Origin: Arcanobacterium bovis
GTDB lineage: Bacteria > Actinomycetota > Actinomycetes > Actinomycetales > Actinomycetaceae
Assembly (NCBI RefSeq): GCF_004331995.1
Contig: NZ_SJDT01000005.1
Coordinates: 100,394 to 164,393, forward strand
DNA length: 64,000 nucleotides
Direction: 5' to 3'
Made by a program: the position numbers and the translations under genes. This document shows positions 18,303-26,063 of this stretch, in pieces. The notes under the pieces were generated by a model. That model worked only from the letters and a program-made list of their open reading frames with translations. It had not been told where the DNA came from and ran no database searches. Numbering within the stretch: the stretch's first letter is position 1; each line of letters begins with the position of its first letter.

Positions 18303-19169
18303 TTATACTCTGGTGATACCAATTGAGCGGATAATCTGCTTGTTGAATAACAGGAACAGCACGAGTAACGGAAGAACACATAGTGTGGTAGCTGCCATCA
18401 CGATAGCCCAGTTAGCAGAATACTGAGTTTGGAGAGCGGCCGTGGCCACGGTAAGTACATGCCACTGCGGGTCGCGGGCGATAATATTGGGCCACATAAA
18501 GTTATTCCACTGCGAAACTACGGTAATGAGCAGCAATGTTGCAAGGATTGGCTTATTCGTAGGAAGGACGATGCTCCACAGCTGACGCCAAAATCCGGCA
18601 CCGTCTAGGGTGGCTGCGTCTAAGAGTTCTTGGGGTACGGATCGGAAATTTTCACGTAATAAGAAAATCGCATAAGGCGATCCGAGCATAAACGGCACCA
18701 CGATACCAGCAAAAGTATTGCGCAAGCCTGCTGTGCTCATAGCTCCAAAGAGCGGGATCATGGTAACCACCGCCGGAATCATGAGCGTACACACATAAGC
18801 CCAGAAAATAGCATCACGACCAGGAAAACGAAGTCTCGCAAAGGCGTATGCGGCGAGGATCGACGACGTCATTTGCCCAATCACCATCACCAAAACAACT
18901 TGAATTGTGATCGCCAAAGGAACAATAAAGGCGTGATCTGTAAATAAGCTGGTGTAGTTATCGAAAGTGACCGGCGCGGGAAGTGCTAAGGCGCCGTCTT
19001 GAACGAGCTGCTTCTCAGTCTTGAACGAGGTGAGAATCGAAAAGACGAACGGAATGAGCGTGAGCAAAGCACCCCCGATAAGCAGGAGATATGTGGCGAG
19101 ATAACTCCAAAAACGAGCGTGCGAAAAACGAGCGTGCCAAAAACGCTGTGGCTTGCGGGTTTCCTTCAT
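18303..19169 (-). CDS. Sugar ABC transporter permease, MalG type
   Basis: 288 residues with six predicted membrane helices and the binding-protein-dependent permease motif (EAA loop) LLDAATLDGAGFWRQLWSIVLP, which docks to the ATPase. It is the second permease of the CUT1 importer. Its start overlaps the stop of the upstream permease by four bases (ATGA), a sign of translational coupling. The N-terminus has a repeated basic element (WHARFSHARFWS). The solute-binding lipoprotein follows it. Confidence 0.9.
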   Translation of the reverse strand: MKETRKPQRFWHARFSHARFWSYLATYLLLIGGALLTLIPFVFSILTSFKTEKQLVQDGALALPAPVTFDNYTSLFTDHAFIVPLAITIQVVLVMVIGQMTSSILAAYAFARLRFPGRDAIFWAYVCTLMIPAVVTMIPLFGAMSTAGLRNTFAGIVVPFMLGSPYAIFLLRENFRSVPQELLDAATLDGAGFWRQLWSIVLPTNKPILATLLLITVVSQWNNFMWPNIIARDPQWHVLTVATAALQTQYSANWAIVMAATTLCVLPLLVLFLLFNKQIIRSIGITRV

Positions 19170-20200
19170 CGCTCATCACTCATTTCATAAGTGATTCGGC
19201 TGCGGAAGTAGCGTTGCTGAGCGACCGTTATGGCTACTACCACGATCGTTAAGATCACTGCCATGGTAGAAGCTTCACCTATGCTCGGCGAAGTGAAAGC
19301 GGCGGAATAAATGCGCGCTGCTATAATGTCGGTAGTACCACTAGGGTAGCCGGGATTCCCACCAGTGAGGCCAAACACGAGGTCATAAACCTGGAAGGAG
19401 CCAATCAGTGACGTCACCAACACGAAGAAAGTGGTGGGGCGAATGAGGGGCAGCGTGATGGAGAAAAGTCGGCGCACCGCACCAGCGCCGTCTAATACGG
19501 CAGCTTCGTAGATGGACGCCGGGATCGCTTGCAGGGCAGCAAGGAAAAACAGGGAAATATAGCCCACATTTTGCCAAATGTACACAAACGCAACTACTGG
19601 TAAAGCAGTAGATTCATTGCTCATCCATGCAGTTGTAGTGCCTAAAACGTTGTTTATCAATCCGGTGCGAGGGGCGAGAAGCCACGACCACACAATGCCA
19701 AGAGAAAGCGGCGCAGCAATCCACGGTAGTACGAAGCACAATTGCAAAAAGCGCGATCCAGGAAGTCTCCTATTCAAACCAAGGGCAATGAGCAGGCCAC
19801 ATACTATCGCGCCGGGGATAGCGAGAACTGAGAACACCGCCGTCGTAAAAATTGAACGCCAAAATTCTGGGTCACTAGAGATGGAGATGTAGTTATCAAA
19901 ACCCACCCAGTGTGGAGGCGAGATCAGGTTCCATTCGGTAAAAGACAGCACAAGCACGGCAAATACTGGCACGATGAGAAATAATCCCACGCCAATAAAA
20001 CTTGGCAGAAGCATTGTATAAGCGGTGCGGATTTCCGCTTTTCTTGCACTTGTGCGGGAGCGATTCTGAGCAGAAGCAGGAACAGAAGCAGGCGAATCGC
20101 TGGCGTCCTGTGGTGTGCCATTAAGTGAATGAACGTGCCAAGTGGAAGCTTGACCAGGTGACGTATGTGCCGGTTTAGTACGTGAGAAGTATTTTGCCAT
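19166..20200 (-). CDS. Sugar ABC transporter permease, MalF type
   Basis: 344 residues: a polar N-terminal extension of about 65 residues rich in Ser, Pro and Thr, then six membrane helices starting at MLLPSFIGVGLFLIVPVFAV. The EAA loop reads YEAAVLDGAGAVRRLFSITLP. This is the first gene of the three-gene sugar importer. The ATG at 20200 has GGGGAGG about 12 bases upstream, which supports the long N-terminus even though it overlaps the end of the SprT-like gene by 26 bases. Confidence 0.88.
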   Translation of the reverse strand: MAKYFSRTKPAHTSPGQASTWHVHSLNGTPQDASDSPASVPASAQNRSRTSARKAEIRTAYTMLLPSFIGVGLFLIVPVFAVLVLSFTEWNLISPPHWVGFDNYISISSDPEFWRSIFTTAVFSVLAIPGAIVCGLLIALGLNRRLPGSRFLQLCFVLPWIAAPLSLGIVWSWLLAPRTGLINNVLGTTTAWMSNESTALPVVAFVYIWQNVGYISLFFLAALQAIPASIYEAAVLDGAGAVRRLFSITLPLIRPTTFFVLVTSLIGSFQVYDLVFGLTGGNPGYPSGTTDIIAARIYSAAFTSPSIGEASTMAVILTIVVVAITVAQQRYFRSRITYEMSDER

Positions 20201-20663
20201 GAGGGCGTAGCACCTCCCCGTTTCGCTGATTCGTCCATACTAGAGCGAAATGAGGTGAAAATGATCGTGAGCAGCGTGCACATGACTGCACAGAGCGAGG
20301 GCGCCGGTGACGTTCCACCGTGTGCCCGTGGGGACATACACCAATCCAGAGCGGTTGAACAGCAGGAGCGTTGCGAATACGCGCTCGCGGCACTCCGCCG
20401 ATTTGAGTGCAGATACGTGCCCAGTGTGCATCATGCCCATGATCAGGCCCGGCAAGCACGTGAGCGATCTCGTGCAAGATAACACTCCGCACTTCCTGCT
20501 CGGAATAAAGCTCCATTAGCGCTGACGAAAGAGAAATCTGCTTTTTCGTAAAATTCGCCATCCCAGCTCGCCGTTTCGCACGATCAAAAACGAGCGCCCA
20601 AGAACCTAGCCCGTGGCGATGCATCAAGCCACGTGCCAGAGTTTCTACGCTCGTCAGATCCAT
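20175..20663 (-). CDS. SprT-like zinc metalloprotease-fold protein
   Basis: 162 residues. The zinc-metalloprotease helix VILHEIAHVLAG (His64, Glu65, His68) followed by PDHGHDAHWARIC is the SprT/SprTN core. The C-terminal half has CPHGH and CARC, a probable small zinc ribbon. Eukaryotic SPRTN degrades DNA-crosslinked proteins; bacterial SprT-like proteins are little studied. The gene overlaps the start of the sugar permease by 26 bases and could be co-transcribed with it, though functions do not obviously connect. It is divergent from the flavin monooxygenase gene. Confidence 0.8.
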   Translation of the reverse strand: MDLTSVETLARGLMHRHGLGSWALVFDRAKRRAGMANFTKKQISLSSALMELYSEQEVRSVILHEIAHVLAGPDHGHDAHWARICTQIGGVPRARIRNAPAVQPLWIGVCPHGHTVERHRRPRSVQSCARCSRSFSPHFALVWTNQRNGEVLRPHGKILLTY

Positions 20664-20759
20664 AAGTTAAGAATAAACGTAACTTCCCGCTAATTTCCGT
20701 TGCCAACCGAGCATGTTCTTCAATGTGGGCAAATGCTCGTTGTGATGTACCGTTGAGAT

Positions 20760-21995
20760 ATGCACGATAGCGCGAATTATCACGACTTTACGCCCTCAGC
20801 ACACAAAAACGAACACTACGCTGACGTGGTAGTGATTGGTGGTGGGCAAGCGGGTCTATGCTCCGCCTATGAACTGTTGCGACGTGGCTTTGTGGGCTAC
20901 GCGGGCGACCGGCGTCGCCCTGAAAATGCTGATAATGGAGCTGCTTATGTGTGCGGCGATCAAGGTGACTCGGAGAATCTTGCGGGTAAAAATGGGCCAG
21001 GAGCAGGTACTTTTGTGGTACTTGACGGTGAAGTTGGACCTGGCGGCGCGTGGCGGCACCGGTGGCGCAGCTTGACGATGTCAACTATCAACCATATTGC
21101 CGATTTGCCTGGTATGCCGGTGGGAGAGATTGATCCGGCAGCGCCGTCGTCGCTCTTTGTGTCGCAATATTTTGCGGACTATGAACACGAGTTTGACCTG
21201 CCGATTTTACATCTGGTGAGGGTTGTAGCCGTGGAGGACGTGCCGGAAACTGGGCTGCTACGGGTGAGGACGACGGCGGGCACGTGGTATGCGCGGCGCG
21301 TCATTAACTGCACGGGCACGTGGACGCGGCCTTTCGTACCGCATTATGAAGGCGCGGAACTGTTTCGTGGCCAGCAATTTCACACCCAGAATTACCCAAG
21401 GGCAGATCGGTTCTGGGGTAAACGGGTGATGATTGTTGGTGGTGGAATTTCGGCGTTGACGCACCTAGATGAGGTGTCGCGGGAAGCGAAAAAGACGATT
21501 TGGGTTACTCGCACTCCGCCGCGTTGGCGTGAGGACGATTTTTCACCGATGAACTCGTTGAGTATTGAGGCTGGTCGTGCGGTTGAGCAGCGCGTACGTG
21601 AACGGGTGGAGGTTGGGTTGATGCCTTTGCCGGTGGTTGCGGAGACTGGGCTGCCGGAGAATGACATGGTGCGCGACATGCGTGCGCGCGGCGTGCTGAA
21701 AAGGCGCGAGATGTTCGATCGGCTCGATAAGCACGGTGCGTGGTGGGGCGAAAAGTTTGTGCAGGTTGACGCGATTATTTGGGCAACTGGTTTTCGTGCG
21801 GAATTGCGACATTTGGCGCCGTTGAAGTTACGTTCTGAGCGTGGCGGCGTGCAGATGCGTGGCACGCGGGCAGTGCGCGACGAGCGGGTGCACCTGTTGG
21901 GATACGGTCCGAGTGCTTCGACTATTGGGGCGCGTCGCGATGCGCGCGTGGCTGTGCGAGAGATTGCGCAGGAGTTATCGGAGAGTGGGAGCTAG
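20760..21995 (+). CDS. Class B flavin monooxygenase-like protein (CzcO/YhdW type)
   Basis: 411 residues. FAD site VVIGGGQAGL (24-33), NADPH site MIVGGGISAL, and between them the class B motif FRGQQFHTQNYP (F-x-G-x3-H-T-x3-Y/P type). INCTGTW and IIWATGFR are the second ATG-type FAD contacts. An unusual insert of about 40 residues (roughly 45-84, starting YAGDRRRPEN) separates the first Rossmann helix from the second strand, which resumes as TFVVLDGEVGPGGAWRHRW. Members oxidise heteroatoms or carbonyls, or act in metal and lipid metabolism; the substrate is unknown. No clear ribosome site is visible at the ATG. Confidence 0.82.
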   Translation: MHDSANYHDFTPSAHKNEHYADVVVIGGGQAGLCSAYELLRRGFVGYAGDRRRPENADNGAAYVCGDQGDSENLAGKNGPGAGTFVVLDGEVGPGGAWRHRWRSLTMSTINHIADLPGMPVGEIDPAAPSSLFVSQYFADYEHEFDLPILHLVRVVAVEDVPETGLLRVRTTAGTWYARRVINCTGTWTRPFVPHYEGAELFRGQQFHTQNYPRADRFWGKRVMIVGGGISALTHLDEVSREAKKTIWVTRTPPRWREDDFSPMNSLSIEAGRAVEQRVRERVEVGLMPLPVVAETGLPENDMVRDMRARGVLKRREMFDRLDKHGAWWGEKFVQVDAIIWATGFRAELRHLAPLKLRSERGGVQMRGTRAVRDERVHLLGYGPSASTIGARRDARVAVREIAQELSESGS

Positions 21996-22017
21996 GGGCT
22001 TGATAACTCAGAAGTTA

Positions 22018-22323
22018 TCAAGCAATGCGGATTCGAGCATCTCCTCGCTCAAATTCGAGTGATAAAGTGCCGCCAATTGCGTTGAGATATCCACGAATTG
22101 TGCTAAGCTTTGCGTTTTCGATATCACCCTGTTCGATTTTGGAAACTTGGCGTTGAGATACGCCGATTCGTTGTGCGAGCTGTTGTTGGGTAATACCTAG
22201 GCTCTCGCGTAATTCACGAAGTCGATATGCGCGGACTTCTGTGAGCATTTGTTCTTTGTATTTATCGACTTCGGTTCGGTCGACTGGGTGGACTTCGAGG
22301 AATTGTTCGAGTGTCATTGCCAT
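22018..22323 (-). CDS. HigA-type antitoxin (Xre helix-turn-helix)
   Basis: 101 residues. A Xre/Cro helix-turn-helix occupies about residues 36-86 (LRESLGITQQQLAQRIGVSQ, then QVSKIEQGD), preceded by a ~30-residue arm (MLTEVRAYRL) that probably wraps the toxin. It begins four bases after the stop of the toxin gene, the toxin-first order typical of higBA. It should neutralise the toxin and, with it, repress the operon through the palindrome at 22679-22704. AGGAT precedes the ATG. Confidence 0.85.
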   Translation of the reverse strand: MAMTLEQFLEVHPVDRTEVDKYKEQMLTEVRAYRLRELRESLGITQQQLAQRIGVSQRQVSKIEQGDIENAKLSTIRGYLNAIGGTLSLEFERGDARIRIA

Positions 22324-22327
22324 GGTG

Positions 22328-22672
22328 TTATCCTTTTTGTTTTTCTAGGTATTGATCGTAAAGCTTATCTGCAATAGGAATGTTCTTTCTATACCATCTG
22401 TTCCATTGGTTAGATTTGTCCCCACCAATCAACATAATTGCCCTGCGCTTAGGATCAAATGCGAATAATCGTAGTTCTGTTCTTCCTGAAGATCCTGGTC
22501 TTAACTCTTTCATATTTTTGTGACGTGATGCCGTCACGCTATCAACTAATGGACGACCTAAGGTGGGGCCGTGTTCTTGTAAAAGTTCTAACGCCGCAAT
22601 GACTTGTTGTTGCGACTTTTTATCTAGCGAAATAATCCATTCAGTGATGAGCTCGACATCCAGATCCCACAT
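22328..22672 (-). CDS. HigB/RelE-superfamily toxin (phage Gp49-like)
   Basis: 114 residues of the Gp49-like/HigB branch of the RelE superfamily: ALELLQEHGPTLGRPLVDSV, then HKNMKELRPGSSGRTELRLF, AFDPKRRAIMLIGGDKSN and a basic C-terminus. Such toxins cleave mRNA on the ribosome. The antitoxin follows at four bases. The promoter lies inside a perfect palindrome directly upstream and puts the transcript start at the ATG, so the toxin mRNA is probably leaderless. This would keep toxin output low relative to antitoxin, which has its own ribosome site. Confidence 0.85.
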   Translation of the reverse strand: MWDLDVELITEWIISLDKKSQQQVIAALELLQEHGPTLGRPLVDSVTASRHKNMKELRPGSSGRTELRLFAFDPKRRAIMLIGGDKSNQWNRWYRKNIPIADKLYDQYLEKQKG

Positions 22673-22678
22673 AAATAT

Positions 22679-22707
22679 ATTTTAGAACTTGTAAGTTCTA
22701 AAATCAA
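22679..22707 (-). promoter_or_regulatory. Promoter embedded in palindromic operator of the TA pair
   Basis: A perfect 26-base palindrome with a 2-base centre spans 22679-22704 (half-site ATTTTAGAACTT). On the minus strand -35 TTGATT (22707-22702) and -10 TAAAAT (22684-22679) are exactly 17 bases apart and the -10 ends 7 bases before the toxin ATG. Repression by the HigA-type protein is inferred. Confidence 0.75.
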
Positions 22708-22824
22708 GAGGGGGAACAAGCTTTGTAGGGCTAGTGCTTGTTCTAATGCGACAGCATTATTGGCACGCTTGTTCAGCAGTTTTGTGTGGTTGTTGTCGCC
22801 TATCGAATCTAGTTTTATAAACAT

Positions 22825-23127
22825 TTATAGAGTTTGGGCAGCAGCGATTGAGTGACTGAGCCGATAGGAAGTGCCATCGTTGAGCCTTTCCAGAAGTCCG
22901 GCATCGATAAGGTAGCGCCTAAGGGTGGCGAAGTCGTCGGTCACTACTTTCAGCCGCTCGTTAACTTGTGACTCTTGCAGATTGTCACTTTGAGAAAACA
23001 GGCGTAGTGCGAGATATTCGAGGTGACTAACAACGACTGTTCCAGCTGGAAGAAAGTAATTTATCAAAACCATTTGGGCTATGACGAGGTAGTTTTTCTT
23101 GCTGAAAGTAAGTATTTTGAGTTGCAA
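22825..23127 (-). CDS. Small DUF2087-like protein, possibly truncated
   Basis: About 100 residues. The segment LEYLALRLFSQSDNLQESQV, then NERLKVV.DDFATLRRYLID and GLLERLNDGTSYRL, matches the DUF2087 pattern, a small helical domain often joined to transcription factors. The part before residue 30 (YFLPAGTVV) is short for the domain and the first 25 residues look unrelated, so the gene may be a 5'-truncated remnant. There is no convincing ribosome site. It sits in the accessory region beside the toxin-antitoxin pair. Function is unknown. Confidence 0.4.
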   Translation of the reverse strand: MQLKILTFSKKNYLVIAQMVLINYFLPAGTVVVSHLEYLALRLFSQSDNLQESQVNERLKVVTDDFATLRRYLIDAGLLERLNDGTSYRLSHSIAAAQTL

Positions 23128-23303
23128 GAAATGCCGTCTTTCTACGAAAATCTCGCTGGTGGTGTGCCTGAATATACGAGAGCGTTTTGCGAAGCGTTTC
23201 CGACCAAGACCTGGTTTCAGAAAGACGACGGAGCCTCTAAGTAGCGTTATAAGTTGCGCTAGTTACTTTGGTTGACTTTGGTGCGAAGCCTAAGCGTTTG
23301 AAA

Positions 23304-23349
23304 GCTTGGTTGAATTTCCGGTGAGTTCCCGTTCTCGCCTGCCAGTTAC
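23304..23349 (+). repeat. Dispersed repeat A, copy 1
   Basis: 46 bases that align at about 80% with 25261-25306 (shared core TTGAATTTCCGG and end GCCAGTTAC). The gap 23128-23473 holds this repeat and a short open frame on the plus strand (23023-23244) that I do not trust as a gene. Confidence 0.55.
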
Positions 23350-23473
23350 CCCAAGACTTACAAACACTTCATGGTCTAGTTAAAGCGCTTCGGTAAAATG
23401 AATGTTTTTGTATTCCATAGGTTCGGGGATAGTCAATAATTCTCCGCTGTGGATAGATGTCGTCTCTATCAAA

Positions 23474-23520
23474 GAAAGTGGTCTGCTGACATGTAGCTTA
23501 CATGTCAGCAGACCACTTTC
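23474..23520. terminator. 22-bp perfect hairpin, probable bidirectional terminator
   Basis: 23474-23495 pairs perfectly with 23499-23520 around a 3-base GCT loop (stem begins GAAAGTGGTCTGCTGACATG). On the minus strand it is followed by TTTGATAG. It lies 18 bases after the stop of the 65-residue membrane protein gene and probably ends that two-gene unit. Confidence 0.7.
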
Positions 23521-23538
23521 GGGCGTTAGGTTTATCTT

Positions 23539-23736
23539 TTAACGCTCACTTGTAGTTTTGTTTTGTTTTTTGCGTTGGAGGTAGATATAGCACCCGATAA
23601 TCCAAATTAATGTTGCCACGGCAATTAACGTAATGATGATTTTCGTTTGCGTATGGATCCCCCCAAAGAAGAATGGGAGCGCCCATAAGAATATGATTGA
23701 AAAGCTTTGAAAAAGAGCGGCTTTTATATCATCCAT
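23539..23736 (-). CDS. Small two-helix membrane protein, candidate immunity-type partner
   Basis: 65 residues: two hydrophobic helices (about 10-26 and 31-52) and a basic tail (QRKKQNKTTSER). I do not recognise a family. It starts 17 bases after the stop of the secreted 158-residue protein on the same strand, with AGGAGAA before the ATG, so the two are one unit that ends in the 22-bp hairpin. Size and position recall immunity proteins of bacteriocins. The same pairing, hydrophobic peptide then two-helix protein, recurs at 27142-27584. The function is a hypothesis. Confidence 0.6.
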   Translation of the reverse strand: MDDIKAALFQSFSIIFLWALPFFFGGIHTQTKIIITLIAVATLIWIIGCYIYLQRKKQNKTTSER

Positions 23737-23753
23737 GATTCTCCTTTCTCTCG

Positions 23754-24230
23754 CTAATATCCTGAGCAGCCTAATAATGTTATACCTAGGCTTCCCAGCG
23801 TCATGCCTACTGCGATGCGCCCACCGTCAACAAAGACTCCACCTGGTACAACAAGCGATATGACAGTGAATGCAAGACCCGCTACACACGAGGCGGTAAC
23901 GTCTGGCTTTCCTGCCATACCAGTGTTTACGTGAGCAACGTTTTTACCGCCGATATACACGTCAAGCCAGCCAGGACATTTATTAGGATCGGCAGGATGG
24001 TTCCACGGGTATTGTTGTCCCATATTTGTGCACATGTAGTAATACTGGCCAGCTTCTTCTTTTGGAGTGATCTGGTCATTATGTGGGTTCGATGGATCAA
24101 TGCCTGTTGCTATGGGTATTTGGATTGATCCGGCGTGATCGTTTTGGGTTGCCGACGCTTGTGGTGAACCAACGAAAGTGGCTCCCAATGCTGTTGCTAT
24201 GGTAATTAACGCGACTACTATTCTCTTCAT
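23754..24230 (-). CDS. Small secreted protein with hydrophobic Gly-rich tail
   Basis: 158 residues with a signal peptide (MKRIVVALITIATALGATFV, cleavage near ASA at 25-27). The mature part has a polar segment (28-112) with Cys67 and Cys85, then a hydrophobic, Gly-rich C-terminal stretch (113-158) that contains Cys115 and ends in GCSGY, so Cys155 lies four residues from the end. AGGAAAGG lies upstream of the ATG. I do not recognise the family. The tail could insert in a membrane, as in hydrophobic bacteriocins, or be a retention helix. A small membrane protein gene follows at 17 bases. Confidence 0.65.
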   Translation of the reverse strand: MKRIVVALITIATALGATFVGSPQASATQNDHAGSIQIPIATGIDPSNPHNDQITPKEEAGQYYYMCTNMGQQYPWNHPADPNKCPGWLDVYIGGKNVAHVNTGMAGKPDVTASCVAGLAFTVISLVVPGGVFVDGGRIAVGMTLGSLGITLLGCSGY

Positions 24231-24374
24231 GATGTGTGCCTTTCCTCAGAGTGAATCGGCGTGGTGGATTCCTTTCACATCCATACATGCTTTTGTGATC
24301 GCAGTTACATTCTAAAAGGTTGTTGTGTTGTGGTCAATGAAACGTAAATATTCTCATTAGCTATTCATGTGCGC

Positions 24375-24404
24375 CCAGTTGGGCTATTTTGCTGCCATCA
24401 TTAA
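24375..24404 (+). repeat. Dispersed repeat B, copy 1
   Basis: 30 bases beginning CCAGTTGGGCTATTTTGCTG, 27 of 30 identical to 25394-25423. It lies in the 344-base gap 24231-24574, which otherwise contains the divergent promoter regions and no visible gene. Confidence 0.65.
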
Positions 24405-24574
24405 AAATGCAAGATGTTTCTATTAAATTCCGATCTAATGCAGGTGAATTAGCTCTTTATTAGCTGGTCAGATCATGCGAAGCCAAATACGCGACAAAAT
24501 CTGACACCGCCGTGTAGGATAAAGCAATCTATAGCGATAAATATTCGCACTGTGTGATGGAAAGTGGGTTTCGC

Positions 24575-25192
24575 ATGTCTTGGTGGGAAATAGTTGGATG
24601 GACTGGTTCCGTGCTCGTCGTCGTAAGCTTGATGGTGCCTAGCGTGCGTAGATTCCGCATTCTTAATCTCACAGGCTCGTTGATCGCAACGATTTATAAC
24701 GTGTTCTTTGAGATCTGGCCGTATGCGGCGATGAATGGTGCGATCGTGCTCATCAACATTTACTGGTTATGGCGATTGAGTCAACAAGGCGAAAGTGAAG
24801 AACGCGGATATTCCGTGGTGGCGGTGAATGATGATGATTCAATAGTGCAACGTTTTCTCTCACGCAACGGTGCCTCTATATCCGCTGCTTACCCACAGTT
24901 CGCCAAAGATGCGTTGATTGGAACGCGATCTTTCTTGATAATGCATGACGAGGAAATTATCGGACTATTTGCGGTACGGCTTGGTGAGGATGAGAAAGCT
25001 AACGTCGTTGTTGACTATGTAACAGAGCGTTTTCGAAATTTTACTCCAGGCAAATTTATTTACACTAACCACAAGCTTTTTGCAGATTTGGGTGTGCGCA
25101 CGCTCTTGCTTCCTGCCAATGCGACGTCGGACGTGGCTTACTTCAGAAAACAAGGCTTTGATGGCGATATTGTTCTGACGAAGAGTTTCTAG
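24575..25192 (+). CDS. YgjV-type membrane protein with C-terminal acetyltransferase-like domain
   Basis: 205 residues from the ATG that follows GGAAAGTGGG (an in-frame GTG lies 21 bases earlier). Residues 1-75 form three helices of the YgjV type (WEIVGWTGSVLVVVSLMVPS, then FRILNLTGSLIATIYNVFFE). Residues 85-205 look like a degenerate GNAT fold (RSFLIMHDEEIIGLFAVRLG and VRTLLLPANATSDVAYFRKQ, then GF near the end). Such two-domain proteins are known in actinobacteria without a defined role. It is flanked by the dispersed repeats. Confidence 0.7.
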   Translation: MSWWEIVGWTGSVLVVVSLMVPSVRRFRILNLTGSLIATIYNVFFEIWPYAAMNGAIVLINIYWLWRLSQQGESEERGYSVVAVNDDDSIVQRFLSRNGASISAAYPQFAKDALIGTRSFLIMHDEEIIGLFAVRLGEDEKANVVVDYVTERFRNFTPGKFIYTNHKLFADLGVRTLLLPANATSDVAYFRKQGFDGDIVLTKSF

Positions 25193-25260
25193 ATTGCGCT
25201 GGGGTTATATTTGGTGTTTTAGACTTGTTTCGATTTCGACGATGGGCGTGCCGAAGTGTA

Positions 25261-25423
25261 GCCTTGTTGAATTTCCGGCAAGTTCTCGCTCCCTCCCGCC
25301 AGTTACGAGAAGCCTTAGGGTCGATTTAGTTGCATGACGACGACGTTACCTCAGCCGTGATATGTGTGTTCTGTCGCGGAGTTTCACGCATGTCCAGTTG
25401 AGCTATTTTGCTGCCACCGTTAA
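25261..25423 (+). repeat. Dispersed repeats A and B, second copies
   Basis: Repeat A copy 2 is 25261-25306 and repeat B copy 2 is 25394-25423, in the same order and orientation as the first copies but only 133 bases apart (start to start) instead of 1071. They lie in the 424-base gap 25193-25616, in which I see no gene. Confidence 0.6.
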
Positions 25424-25616
25424 TTCCAATCTTGAAACCATGAAGCGCTATCTTGATTGGGATGTCTGGGCTACATAAAGGAAAGTTCGTAGCACGACTT
25501 GAGGTATTTTTGCCTGAAAAGAAAGTTGTATTTTGGGCTCAACGTATTGTTCTTCAGTATGTAGTTTTAAGGAAATTCTTTCTGAAGCGATGAAGTGAAG
25601 GGAACGGTGTGTAGAA

Positions 25617-26063
25617 ATGAATCTCACCGATGAATGGCTAAAAGAGCTTCACAGCAAAACATGTACGGTGCTGCGCGTTTTGCATCATGGTAAATCACTC
25701 GTAGTTGTTTTTACGAAGCCTTTTCCTGCCCATGCGCTTGACGGAGAACAGTTCCTTGTTTTTACGCTTACCTTTTCGGGTGTGCAGCATTACCAGCAGA
25801 ATTACCAATCGAAAAATACTCTGCACCACAGTTCAGCGGTGAAATCAGATCCCCTTGATCGTCAAACTTCTCCCTCTGATTCAATGTTTTTGCTCAATGC
25901 GCTCGAAATTTCTGGGTTGGATGCTACTTCCACCATTGAAAATTCCGACTTGGTTTCGTGTGCTTTTCCCTGCGATGTAAAGCTTGTTATTGGAAGTAAA
26001 GAGTTTTCCTTCACCTGCGACGACATTGCCTTAGACACCTATGCTCAGGACGGTAAAGAATGA
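25617..26063 (+). CDS. Hypothetical protein
   Basis: 148 residues, soluble, no signal peptide or membrane helix. I do not recognise a family. It has a short Ser/Thr/His/Gln-rich middle section (about 60-90) between two regions rich in beta-type residues, and two Cys near residues 116 and 120. GGGAACGG lies before the ATG. Its last four bases overlap the start of the next gene (ATGA), so the two are translationally coupled and probably act together. It lies in the accessory region and may be of foreign origin. Confidence 0.65.
   Translation: MNLTDEWLKELHSKTCTVLRVLHHGKSLVVVFTKPFPAHALDGEQFLVFTLTFSGVQHYQQNYQSKNTLHHSSAVKSDPLDRQTSPSDSMFLLNALEISGLDATSTIENSDLVSCAFPCDVKLVIGSKEFSFTCDDIALDTYAQDGKE

Noticed and set aside
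16933..18381. Long form of the substrate-binding protein starting at 18381
   Set aside because: The extra 41 residues would bury the lipoprotein signal peptide; the GTG at 18258 has a ribosome site and a clean lipobox.
23023..23244. 73-codon open frame on the plus strand overlapping the DUF2087-like gene
   Set aside because: No ribosome site or known domain; partly antisense. It could be the remnant of an older gene but cannot be supported.
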